This document shows, one piece after another, positions 43,344-51,751 of a stretch of 64,000 nucleotides of DNA. Position 1 is the stretch's first letter. Each line of letters opens with the position of its first letter. Source of the stretch: JANMDN01 sp031376285 (GTDB taxonomy: Bacteria > Actinomycetota > Thermoleophilia > Miltoncostaeales > Miltoncostaeaceae). The stretch covers positions 1 to 64,000 of the forward strand of contig JANMDN010000003.1 of the NCBI GenBank assembly GCA_031376285.1. Direction: 5' to 3'. The notes beneath the pieces were generated by a model. That model did no database searches. It was not told the DNA's origin and saw only the letters and a list, made by a program, of their open reading frames with translations. A program made the position numbers and the translations under genes.

Positions 43344-43359
43344 TACAGATCGGTCTACT
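43344..43359. promoter_or_regulatory. TetR-type operator, site 2
   Basis: TACAGATCGGTCTACT, preceded by ACGA, matches site 1 at 12 of 16 positions and shares ACGATACAGAYCGGTCT with sites 1 and 3. It lies about 215 bases upstream of the MetE-like gene start and just after the Lrp gene stop. Confidence 0.6.
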
Positions 43360-43398
43360 TCAATGCAACGGCCCGCCAGCGAAATCGACCGGGCCGGA

Positions 43399-43911
43399 TC
43401 AGTCGCCTTCCGCGAGCGGCTCGATCGCGAGCTTGCGCACGACTTTGAAGATCAGCCGCGTCTCCACGTGCTCGACCTCGTCGCGCGCGGTGAGCTCGTC
43501 CAGCACAAGCGCTCGCAGACGCTCCGTGTTCGCCACCGCTACGTGGACGAGGTAGTCGTCTGACCCGGTGACGTGAAAGACCGCAATCGATTCCGGAAGA
43601 CGCAGGATGTGCTCGTAGAAGTCGCCAATCAAGTTGCGGTGGTGCACCTGAAGACGGATGGAGATGAGCGCCTGCGTGGGGCGGCCGAGGAGCGCCGGAT
43701 CGACGGCGGCGTGGAAGCCCTGAAGGACACCCCGCGTGCGGAGTCGCCGGACTCGTTCGAGGCAGGTTGACGGTGAGAGACCGACAAGCGCCGCGAGATC
43801 CTTGTTGGATATTCGCGCATTCTTCTGCAGCTCTACGACGAGCTCGCGGTCGATTCGATCGAGGGGCAGATATGGGATCGACGAGCGAACATTATCCGGA
43901 TTCGTTGCCAT
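43399..43911 (-). CDS. Lrp/AsnC-family transcriptional regulator
   Basis: 170 residues. The helix-turn-helix (DRIDRELVVELQKNARISNK, then DLAALVGLSPSTCLERVRRL) is followed by a RAM/AsnC ligand domain (VFHVTGSDDYLVHVAVANTE). It is a ligand-sensing regulator, often for amino acids or branched acyl groups. It is divergent from the acyl-CoA mutase operon, 196 bases away, and probably controls it. The start at 43911 lies within an inverted repeat, suggesting autoregulation. Confidence 0.88.
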   Translation of the reverse strand: MATNPDNVRSSIPYLPLDRIDRELVVELQKNARISNKDLAALVGLSPSTCLERVRRLRTRGVLQGFHAAVDPALLGRPTQALISIRLQVHHRNLIGDFYEHILRLPESIAVFHVTGSDDYLVHVAVANTERLRALVLDELTARDEVEHVETRLIFKVVRKLAIEPLAEGD

Positions 43912-43922
43912 TCTGACGAATC
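43899..43922. promoter_or_regulatory. Inverted repeat over the Lrp-type gene start
   Basis: GATTCGT and ACGAATC form a perfect 7-bp inverted repeat spaced by ten bases, spanning the regulator ATG. It is a likely operator for its own product. Confidence 0.5.
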
Positions 43923-44107
43923 AATTCTAGTCTGCGAGGTGGCTTCCTGCACTCCAGGATCGTTCCGGTCTGGATGCCGACCAAGGAGATAGAGGCGATG
44001 ACCCGCACGTGCGAGCCCCCCGCGGGTGAGTTCCCCGTCACCTCTGATTCCGCCCCGGCGCGCCGTCGAGATCGGCCCAACTTCGCGCGTCCGGAGGGTG
44101 GCCACCA

Positions 44108-45799
44108 ATGACGACCGGAAGCAAATCCGCCTCGGGCCGTCGGGTGTCTCGGCACGAGGAGGCAGCCGATCTGCAGGGGGCCTGGGACGCATGGGAGGCC
44201 GCGTACCGTGCGTCACCGCTTCGGGACGTGCCCTTCGAGACGATGTCCGGCGTACCGGTCGAGCCGGTCTACGGGAGTCCCCCCTATCCCGGCTCCTATC
44301 CCTTCACGCGCGGCGTCTACCCCACGATGTACCGCTCCAGACTTTGGACGATGCGAATGTTCGCCGGGTTTGGCACGTCCGCGGACACGAACGCTCGCTT
44401 CAAGGAACTGCTGAACGCGGGAGGCACTGGCCTCTCGACCGCGTTCGACATGCCGACGCTCATGGGCTACGACTCCGATAGCCCCGTGTCGCGCGGCGAG
44501 GTCGGCCGGGCGGGCGTGGCCATCGACTCCCTCGTCGACATGGAGGACCTGTTCGCAGGGATCGACCTTGCTGCGGTGTCGACGTCGATGACCGTCAACG
44601 GCCCGGCGGCAATGATCTTGGCGATGTACATCGCAGCTGCAGAGAACACCGGCGTCGCCCGTCGAGACCTCGCAGGGACGATCCAGAACGACGTCTTCAA
44701 GGAGTACCAGGCGCAAAAGGAGTACATCTTCCCGCCTCGGCCATCGGTGCGTCTGATCACCGACATGATGGCGTTCACGGCGGCGCAGATGCCGCGCTGG
44801 CACCCCGTCTCGATCTCGGGATACCACATCCGTGAGGCCGGTAGCACCGCGGCGCAGGAGCTGGCGTTCACCCTCGCAAACGGCTTCGCCTACGTTGAGG
44901 CCGCGATCGCCGCGGGCCTCGACGTCGATGCGTTCGCTCCCCGCCTGAGCTTCTTCTTCAACTGCCACATCGACTTTTTCGAGGAAATCGGCAAGCTGCG
45001 GGCCGCTCGGCGGATTTGGGCGCGCTGGATGCGAGAGCGCTACGGGGCTCTGGATCAGCGGAGCCTCCTCTGCCGCTTCCATACACAGACGGCCGGGGTG
45101 TCCCTCACCGCCCGCCAACCCGAGAACAACATCGCCCGCGTCGCGCTCCAGGCGCTCGCCGCCGCGCTCGGCGGGACGCAGAGCCTCCACACCGACAGCT
45201 ACGACGAAGCGCTTGCCCTCCCGAGCGACAAGTCGGTCCGCATCGCGCTGCGCACGCAGCAGATCGTCGCGCACGAAACTGGCGTCGCGAACGTGGCCGA
45301 TCCGTTGGGAGGCTCCGAGTATGTCGAGTGGATGACCGACGAGATGGAGCGCCAGGCCGAGGAGATCTTCGCCCACCTGCTCGAGCTGGGCGAGGGATCC
45401 ATCCTCGAAGGCGTCTACGAGGGGATCGAGAATGGCTACTTCGTCGGCGAGATCGCGGATGCGGCGTACCGGTTCGAACGCGAGGTCAACGCCGGCCGCA
45501 GGATCATCGTCGGCGTCAACGCGTTCACCGACGGTAACGACGAGCGGATCGACGGGACTCTCCGAGTCGATCCGTCGGTTGAAACGTCGCAGCTTGACCG
45601 ACTCGCACGGGTCAAAGCCGAGCGTGACGACGGTGCCGTCACGGCGCGCCTCGACGAACTCCGTGCCTGCGCGTCGGATCCGGTGCGCAACCTGATGCCG
45701 CCCCTCATCGACGCCGTACGGGCACATGCGACCGAGGGTGAGATCGTCCACACGCTCGGATCGGTGTTTGGGACCTACGTCGAGAAGATCGTTGTCTAG
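44108..45799 (+). CDS. icmA: Isobutyryl-CoA-mutase-type acyl-CoA mutase, large subunit
   Basis: 563 residues. The (beta/alpha)8 substrate domain has TMYRSRLWTMRMFAGFG, ELLNAGGTGLSTAFDMPTLM and GTIQNDVFKEYQAQKEYIFP. Residue F85 aligns with Tyr89 of methylmalonyl-CoA mutase, Q203 aligns with its Arg207, and A112 with the Asp117 that marks 2-hydroxyisobutyryl-CoA mutase. Phe/Gln/Ala is the isobutyryl-CoA-mutase set. It lacks its own B12 domain, which is the next gene. It interconverts branched and straight acyl-CoA, probably isobutyryl and butyryl, using adenosylcobalamin. GGAGGGTGG precedes the ATG. Confidence 0.88.
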   Translation: MTTGSKSASGRRVSRHEEAADLQGAWDAWEAAYRASPLRDVPFETMSGVPVEPVYGSPPYPGSYPFTRGVYPTMYRSRLWTMRMFAGFGTSADTNARFKELLNAGGTGLSTAFDMPTLMGYDSDSPVSRGEVGRAGVAIDSLVDMEDLFAGIDLAAVSTSMTVNGPAAMILAMYIAAAENTGVARRDLAGTIQNDVFKEYQAQKEYIFPPRPSVRLITDMMAFTAAQMPRWHPVSISGYHIREAGSTAAQELAFTLANGFAYVEAAIAAGLDVDAFAPRLSFFFNCHIDFFEEIGKLRAARRIWARWMRERYGALDQRSLLCRFHTQTAGVSLTARQPENNIARVALQALAAALGGTQSLHTDSYDEALALPSDKSVRIALRTQQIVAHETGVANVADPLGGSEYVEWMTDEMERQAEEIFAHLLELGEGSILEGVYEGIENGYFVGEIADAAYRFEREVNAGRRIIVGVNAFTDGNDERIDGTLRVDPSVETSQLDRLARVKAERDDGAVTARLDELRACASDPVRNLMPPLIDAVRAHATEGEIVHTLGSVFGTYVEKIVV

Positions 45800-46207
45800 A
45801 TGATCGGCCTCGCTTCGACACGGATCGTCGTCGCGAAGCTCGGCCTCGACGGTCACGACCGAGGGCTCAAGGTCGTGGCCCGGATTCTTCGCGATGCGGG
45901 CATGGAAGTGATCTACCTCGGCCTGCGCCAGTCGCCGGAGAGCGTCGCCACTATCGCCCAGCAGGAGGATGCCGACGCAGTGGGGCTGTCGATGCACAAC
46001 GCAAGCCACCTCACCCTCGCGCCCCTCATGGTCGAGGCCCTTCGCAAGATCGGCCTCGACATACCGGTCGTCGTGGGGGGAATCATCCCGGACGAGGACG
46101 TGGAGCCCCTGATGAGGGCAGGCGTGGCGGCGATCCTCGGCCCAGGGGCTCCCGCGACGGAGGTCGTCGAGGCCGTACGGCGCGCGGTCGCAGCGGCAGG
46201 CGCGTGA
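45800..46207 (+). CDS. icmB: Acyl-CoA mutase small (B12-binding) subunit
   Basis: 135 residues, the size of IcmB/HcmB. The cobalamin motif DxHxxG is D17-G-H19-D-R-G22; further contacts are AVGLSMHNASHLTLAPLM and VVVGGIIPDEDVEPLMRAGV. In many homologues the second loop is GLSxLSGAH; here it is HNASH, a variation near the nucleotide loop. Its ATG immediately follows the large-subunit TAG. It docks on the large subunit and carries adenosylcobalamin. Confidence 0.9.
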   Translation: MIGLASTRIVVAKLGLDGHDRGLKVVARILRDAGMEVIYLGLRQSPESVATIAQQEDADAVGLSMHNASHLTLAPLMVEALRKIGLDIPVVVGGIIPDEDVEPLMRAGVAAILGPGAPATEVVEAVRRAVAAAGA

Positions 46208-47238
46208 CGGGCCGCGCCGACGTACCGGTCGCGACGCTCTTCGAGCAAGCGACGCGCGGTGATCGTGGGGCGCTCGCGCGACTCATCACCGTCATCGAGC
46301 GCGGAGGGGAGAGGGCCGACGAGCTCGCCGACCTGACTGAAGCCGTTCACCCGGCCGCGCATATCGTGGGGATCACGGGCGCGCCCGGAACCGGAAAGTC
46401 CTCGCTCACCGGCCATCTCCTCGTGGCGTTCGAGGCGGCGGGTCGCTCGCCGGCGGTCCTTGCCATCGACCCCTCGTCGCCGGTCACCGGCGGGGCGATT
46501 CTGGGCGACCGTGTCCGCATGGATGGCCTTCGCCACACCGCGTTCGTGCGATCGATGGCGACACGAGGCCACCAGGGCGGCCTCGCCTTCGCGGTCCCGG
46601 ATGCGCTACGCCTCCTCGCGTGCGTCGGGTTCGACCCCGTGATCGTGGAGACCACAGGCGTCGGTCAGGTCGAGGTCGACATCGCCACCGCGGCCGACAC
46701 GACGGTCCTCGTGGTGGCCCCGGGGTGGGGCGACGCAGTCCAGGCGAACAAGGCGGGTCTCCTTGAGGTCGCTGACGTCCTCGTCGTGAATAAAGCCGAC
46801 CGGCCAGGGGCCAAGGACACCCGGCGCGACCTCGAGCTGATGCTCGATCTGGGGCACATCAGCGGCCACGAAGCGCTCGCGGGTCGCCGACCGTCGATTC
46901 TCATGACGACATCGACCACGGGCGATGGGGCGAGCGACGTGCGCGACGCGATCGACGCCCACCGGGAGCAGGCAGCGATGTCCGGACGCCTCGACGAGCG
47001 CCGCCACCGCCGACTGCGTCTCGAGGTCCGTGGCCGCGTCGAGAAGCTTCTTGCCGAGCGGATCAGCGCGGTGCTCGACTCCGACTCCGGCCGTGCCTGG
47101 CTCGCCGCCCGGGAGGACGGCCGCATGTCGTCGGCCGCGTACGCCCGCGCCGTCGCGGCGGTCGTCGCCGGAGGGTCTGAGGCGTCCTCGCCTGTCGCGG
47201 ACGTCCGCGGGATGCCCTCCCAGGCAACACGGGCATGA
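46204..47238 (+). CDS. meaB: MeaB/ArgK-type GTPase chaperone of the B12 mutase
   Basis: 344 residues. GITGAPGTGKSSLTGHLL (Walker A), AIDPSSPVTGGAILGDRVRM, VIVETTGVGQVEVDI and VVNKADRPGAKD are G3E/MeaB motifs. It guards cofactor loading of the mutase and releases damaged cobalamin using GTP. GTG 46204 overlaps the small subunit stop (GTGA), and its own end overlaps the thiolase start (ATGA). It is the usual partner of methylmalonyl or isobutyryl-CoA mutases. Confidence 0.92.
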   Translation: MTGRADVPVATLFEQATRGDRGALARLITVIERGGERADELADLTEAVHPAAHIVGITGAPGTGKSSLTGHLLVAFEAAGRSPAVLAIDPSSPVTGGAILGDRVRMDGLRHTAFVRSMATRGHQGGLAFAVPDALRLLACVGFDPVIVETTGVGQVEVDIATAADTTVLVVAPGWGDAVQANKAGLLEVADVLVVNKADRPGAKDTRRDLELMLDLGHISGHEALAGRRPSILMTTSTTGDGASDVRDAIDAHREQAAMSGRLDERRHRRLRLEVRGRVEKLLAERISAVLDSDSGRAWLAAREDGRMSSAAYARAVAAVVAGGSEASSPVADVRGMPSQATRA

Positions 47239-48468
47239 GCACTCGTGTCTACGTGATGGGAGTCGGGATGACGCCGTTCGGCCGCCAGCCTGATGAGACG
47301 GTCAGGTCACTCGCCACCCGAGCCACCGACACGGCGCTGCGCGACGCGGGTCTCACGACTGGCGACATCGAGCTGGTCGTATTTGCGAACGCCGCGCAGG
47401 GCGTCCTGACGGGCCAGGAGATGATTCGAGGTCAGGCCGCATTCCACGGATATGGATTCAACGGCGTCGCGATCTTGAACGTCGAGAACGCGTGCGCCTC
47501 GGCGTCGACCGCGTTCCAGGTCGCGGCGAACGCCGTCGCGTCTGGCGCCGTGGACGTCGCGCTCGCGGTCGGCTCAGAAGTCTTGACGCACGAGGATAAG
47601 AGCCGCACCATGGCGACCTTCTCCTGCGCCGTCGATCTCGAAGCCATGTCGGGGATGCGTGAGCAGGTCGAGCGGTCGCTCCTTCACCGCGTGCCCGGTG
47701 TGGATGGATCCCAGCAGTCGGCCCTCATGGACCTCTACGCCGAAACCGCGCGCCGCTTCCTCGAGCGCGGTGGCGCCACGATCCGCGACGCGGCGCAGGT
47801 CGCTGTCAAGAACCGTGCGCACGCCGCACTCAACCCGTTGGCGCAGTTCCACGCCCCTGACCACCGTCGAACAGGTGCTGACGAGCAGGATGATCGCCGA
47901 TCCGCTGACCCTCTTCATGTGCGCTCCGGTCGCCGACGGAGCGGCTGCCGCGGTGCTGTGCTCGGCCGAGCGCGCTCGATCAATGGGTTCCGAGGCGACC
48001 GCGGAGGTCTTGGCGTCGGTGCTCCGCTCGGGTGGGGTCGGGGACATCGAGACCCATGGAGTGGCGCACCGAGCGGCGATGGCGGCGTATGAGTCGGCGG
48101 GCGTCGGCCCCGCCGATCTCGACCTCGTCGAACTCCACGATGCCGCCGCGCCGGCTGAGCTCCTCGCCTACGAACAGCTCAGCCTTTGTGCACGCGGCGA
48201 GGCGTCGCGACTTGTGGCCAGCGGCGAGACTCGGTTGGGCGGTCGGCGACCGGTGAACGCGAGCGGGGGGCTGCTCTCGCGCGGACACCCGATCGGGGCG
48301 ACCGGCCTCGCGCAGATCGTCGAGCTCACGAACCAGCTACGCGGCCGGTGCGGCGCGCGACAGGTCGAGGGGGCACGCCTCGGCCTCGCGCAGAATAGCG
48401 GCGGTCACATTGACGGCGAAGAGGCCGCCGCGGTCGTCACGATCCTTGCCGCTCGGCGAGGCCGCTGA
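47235..48468 (+). pseudogene. SCP2-type thiolase, single frameshift
   Basis: Frame one (47235 to about 47856) encodes YVMGVGMTPFGRQPDETVRS and ENACASASTAFQVAANAV (active Cys). Frame two then continues LTTVEQVLTSRMIADPLTLF, LVELHDAAAPAELLAYEQLS, NASGGLLSRGHPIGATGLAQ and LAQNSGGHIDGEEAAAVVTI to a stop at 48468. The break is in GCCCC at 47852-47856. Comparison with the intact paralogue at 55.6 kb (NPLAQYGANITVDEV) shows the gene is otherwise whole. One inserted or deleted base would restore it, so a sequencing error is possible. It is the fourth gene of the mutase operon. Confidence 0.85.
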
Positions 48469-48490
48469 TGGACCGGACCGAAGCGTTCGC

Positions 48491-49093
48491 TCAGCGCAAC
48501 GTCGCGGTGAGTTCCCGTTCGTTTGCGAGGAGGAGCTTCCCGGTCGCCTGGGCCCGGCGGGCGGCCTCGGTGTCGCCTTCGGCGGCGGCAACGATCGACC
48601 CCTTCATCAGGATGTGCCAGCGGCGGGCGAAGTCGTCCGGATCGGCCACACCGGCGCCAACTGCCAGGTCCTGGAGGAAGGACCGGATGTTCTCGAGGTG
48701 AACGATGCTCGCGCGGCGAAGCGGGCTCGCCGGGTCGGTGACCTCGAGGAGCACGTTGATGAAGGAGCAGCCTTCGAAGTCGTCCTGCCGAAACCACGGG
48801 TCGAAGACATCGAAGATGGCAAGGAGCCGCTCGGCCGGATCGTCTGCCCGCCGCTCGACCTCGTCCTGAAGCCAGGCCTTCGTCCAGCGCTCCTCGCGCC
48901 GACGCAGGAACTCCAGCACAAGTTCGTCCTTGGAGGGGAAGTTTCGGTAGAGCGTCATCTTCGCGACACCCGACTCGGCGACCACCCGGTCGACGCCGAC
49001 CGCACGGATTCCGTTGCGTGAAAACAGCTCGTAGGACGTGTCGAGAATACGCTCGCGTGCGTCGGTGCTCATGTGTTGAGAGACTCTTTTCAT
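48491..49093 (-). CDS. TetR-family transcriptional regulator
   Basis: About 200 residues. STDARERILDTSYELFSRNG, then VDRVVAESGVAKMTLYRNFP plus SKDELVLEFLRRREE form the TetR helix-turn-helix. The C-terminal ligand domain is helical (FDPWFRQDDFEGCSFINVLL). The start may instead be the Met at 49072. It converges on the frameshifted thiolase and is the only TetR gene in the window, so it is the prime candidate for the three AGACCGGTCT operators, although none lies at its own promoter, which has GGTAAGGGTACC instead. Confidence 0.85.
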   Translation of the reverse strand: MKRVSQHMSTDARERILDTSYELFSRNGIRAVGVDRVVAESGVAKMTLYRNFPSKDELVLEFLRRREERWTKAWLQDEVERRADDPAERLLAIFDVFDPWFRQDDFEGCSFINVLLEVTDPASPLRRASIVHLENIRSFLQDLAVGAGVADPDDFARRWHILMKGSIVAAAEGDTEAARRAQATGKLLLANERELTATLR

Positions 49094-49222
49094 CGCTCGA
49101 TCCAGGTAAGGGTACCAAGCTGTCTCACCGCAATGACACCACCCGAACGTCGAGGCGCCAGGGCACGTATCGGCCACCCGCGCGTTCCACCGTCGCGACG
49201 GCGCCCGCTGTGTCCTTTGAGC

Positions 49223-50161
49223 CTACCCCTCCGTGGCGCGCGCCAGCGCCGTCGCGACGGCGTATGTGGCGAGGTAGAGGGCGCCCGCTCCGGTGGCAAT
49301 CGCGAGCGTGTAGTCGATCGGGGCGCGCGCCGAAGGCTCGAGGATCAGCGGAATCAGGGCGATCGCGAGGGCTGGCGGGTGGTCGGTGGCGGTCACGCGC
49401 ATGAGCGCCAGCGTGGCCGCAACAGCCAGGCAACCAGCCACCCATGCGACGGGTACGAGCGCGAGCGCCGCCGAGCCGACGAGCGCGGCGGCGGCGAGCA
49501 GGGTGACGCGGCGCACCCCGCGAATTGGCGTGCACTGCGCCGACTGCCCGAGCCATTCAAGGGCGGAGACGAAAAGTGGCGGCGCGAGCGCAGCCGCGGG
49601 CAGGGCCAGCAGCTCACCTCCCGCGAGAATCCAGAGGGCAATGACGCCCGCCCCGCTCGCGGCGATCGGCCACGGATAGCGACCAGTGCCCTCGGCGACC
49701 CGCGGCTGCGGAACGGCGGCGCGGCGCGCGAGCCACGGCATCGCCGCCGCTACAGCGGCGCAGATGACGAGCACCGCGACCGGATACGTCCAGGCGTCGA
49801 CACCGAAGACGATCGGTAGGACGGCCGCCGAGAGCGCGGGCGCGAGGCGACTGTCGCAGGCCTGGAGCACGAGCAGCGCGACGGCCGCTCCTGCAAGCGC
49901 GGCGGCCCAAAACGGCCAGCCCGAGCGCACGAGCAGGACGCCGATCAGCGCGCACAGCGGCGGCAGCAGCGCGACGCGCCAACGCGACACCGACCAGCCC
50001 GGAATCCCGAGCACCCAGACCCCCATCGCGACCGCGGCCCCCTCGGGGAAGATGATCGCGTCCGTGCCGAGGGCGGCCGCGAGCGCAAGCATCGGCGCCA
50101 CGACGGCAAGTACCAATACCCAGCGCAGCCCCGTCCACCACGGCATCGCAAGAACCTTCAT
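49223..50161 (-). CDS. Integral membrane protein, possibly HPP-like
   Basis: 312 residues with about ten hydrophobic segments, rich in Ala/Leu/Val. Repeated weak motifs FPEGAAVAMGVWVLG and ATDHPPALAIALIPLILEPS recall HPP-family membrane proteins with two symmetric halves. The cytoplasmic loop includes RVAEGTGRYPWPI. The family is not certain. It ends 52 bases upstream of ahcY and is on the same strand. Confidence 0.65.
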   Translation of the reverse strand: MKVLAMPWWTGLRWVLVLAVVAPMLALAAALGTDAIIFPEGAAVAMGVWVLGIPGWSVSRWRVALLPPLCALIGVLLVRSGWPFWAAALAGAAVALLVLQACDSRLAPALSAAVLPIVFGVDAWTYPVAVLVICAAVAAAMPWLARRAAVPQPRVAEGTGRYPWPIAASGAGVIALWILAGGELLALPAAALAPPLFVSALEWLGQSAQCTPIRGVRRVTLLAAAALVGSAALALVPVAWVAGCLAVAATLALMRVTATDHPPALAIALIPLILEPSARAPIDYTLAIATGAGALYLATYAVATALARATEG

Positions 50162-50212
50162 CGTCGTCGTCGTGCTCCCGCCTCCAGGTTTCCACCTGCC
50201 GAGGGGCGGCGC

Positions 50213-51676
50213 TCAGTACCGGTAGTGGTCCGGCTTGTAGGGGCCCTCGACGGGGATCCCGAGGTAGTCGGCCTGCTCCGGGCTGAGGGAGGTGAGCTTG
50301 ACCCCGAGGGCGTCGAGGTGCAGGCGCGCGACCTTCTCGTCGAGGTGCTTGGGGAGCGTGTAGACCTGCTTGCCGTACTCGCTTGTCTTGGTGAAGAGCT
50401 CGATCTGGGCGATCGTCTGGTTCGTGAACGAGTTCGACATCACAAAACTCGGGTGGCCCGTCGCGTTACCCAGGTTCAGGAGCCGTCCCTCAGAGAGCAA
50501 AATCACGGCGCGTCCGCTCGGAAAGACCCACTTGTCGACCTGCGGCTTGATGTTGATCCGCTCGACGCCCTCGAACTCGGCAAGACCAGCAATGTCGATC
50601 TCGTTGTCGAAGTGGCCGATGTTTCCGACGATCGCCTGGTGCTTCATCCGCGACATGTCCTTGGCGGTGATGATGTCCTTGTTCCCGGTACACGTAATGA
50701 AAATGTCCCCGGTCTCGACAACATCATCAAGGGTCTTGACCTCGTAGCCCTCCATCGCCGCCTGCAACGCGCAGATCGGGTCGATCTCGGTCACGATGAC
50801 ACGAGCGCCCTGCCCTTTGAGTGAGTCGGCGCAACTCTTACCGACGTCCCCGAAGCCGCAAACGACAGCAACCTTCCCACCGATCATGACGTCGGTGGCC
50901 CGGTTGAGCCCATCAATGAGCGAATGCCGACAGCCGTAAAGGTTGTCGAACTTCGACTTGGTCACCGAATCGTTGACGTTAATGGCCGGAAACAGCAACT
51001 CCTCAGCCTCCGCGAGCTGGTAAAGCCGGTGCACCCCGGTGGTCGTCTCCTCGGTCACACCCTTGATCCCCGGGGCAATCGACGACCAACGCTTCGGATC
51101 CTCCCGCAGCGACCGAGTCAACGTCTCAAGGACAATCCGGTACTCCTCGGAATCGGCCGTCACCGGATTCGGAACCACCCCAGCACTCTCGAACTCCACA
51201 CCCTTATGGACAAGCATCGTCGCGTCGCCACCATCATCAAGGATCATGTTCGGGCCACCACCACCAGGCCACAAAAGCGCCCGCTCAGTACACCACCAGT
51301 ACTCCTCAAGGGTCTCCCCCTTCCAAGCAAACACCGGGACACCCCTCGGATCATCCGGCCTACCATCAGGACCAACCGCCACCGCCGCCGCCGCGTGATC
51401 CTGAGTCGAGAAAATGTTGCAACTCGCCCAACGCACCTCAGCGCCAAGCACAACCAACGTCTCAATCAACACCGCCGTCTGAATCGTCATATGCAACGAC
51501 CCCGTAATCCGCGCCCCCCTCAACGGCTGACTCACACCAAACTCCCGCCGCGTCGCCATCAACCCCGGCATCTCATGCTCAGCAAGCTCAATCTCCTTCC
51601 GCCCAAACTCAGCAAGCGCCAGATCGGCCACGCGAAAGTCGGTTGTGGACGGCGCAGGAACGGCGGTCTTCGGCAT
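50213..51676 (-). CDS. ahcY: S-adenosylhomocysteine hydrolase
   Basis: 487 residues, complete. The NAD-binding GGKVAVVCGFGDVGKSCADS, catalytic NVNDSVTKSKFDNLYGCRHS (Lys and Cys) and C-terminal PVEGPYKPDHYRY are invariant AhcY features. It clears SAH, the product of all SAM methyltransferases, keeping methylation going. The first half of the gene uses mostly T- and G-ending codons (GGT, GTG, TTG runs), in contrast to the C-ending rest of the window. It sits 75 bases downstream of metK, so the SAM cycle genes are together. Confidence 0.97.
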   Translation of the reverse strand: MPKTAVPAPSTTDFRVADLALAEFGRKEIELAEHEMPGLMATRREFGVSQPLRGARITGSLHMTIQTAVLIETLVVLGAEVRWASCNIFSTQDHAAAAVAVGPDGRPDDPRGVPVFAWKGETLEEYWWCTERALLWPGGGGPNMILDDGGDATMLVHKGVEFESAGVVPNPVTADSEEYRIVLETLTRSLREDPKRWSSIAPGIKGVTEETTTGVHRLYQLAEAEELLFPAINVNDSVTKSKFDNLYGCRHSLIDGLNRATDVMIGGKVAVVCGFGDVGKSCADSLKGQGARVIVTEIDPICALQAAMEGYEVKTLDDVVETGDIFITCTGNKDIITAKDMSRMKHQAIVGNIGHFDNEIDIAGLAEFEGVERINIKPQVDKWVFPSGRAVILLSEGRLLNLGNATGHPSFVMSNSFTNQTIAQIELFTKTSEYGKQVYTLPKHLDEKVARLHLDALGVKLTSLSPEQADYLGIPVEGPYKPDHYRY

Positions 51677-51751
51677 TATGTCTCCAGTTGGTCAGACGGC
51701 GGTGCGTTCGCGACGCCAGGGGCACTGAGGCGGCACTTAAGCTCGTTCGGG

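Noticed and set aside
44213..46009. 598-residue open frame opposite the acyl-CoA mutase genes
   Set aside because: Antisense shadow of two conserved genes; His/Arg-rich, with no recognisable domain.
48469..49081. TetR gene autoregulation by the AGACCGGTCT operator
   Set aside because: The TetR promoter shows GGTAAGGGTACC rather than the shared palindrome, so autoregulation through that site is not supported.
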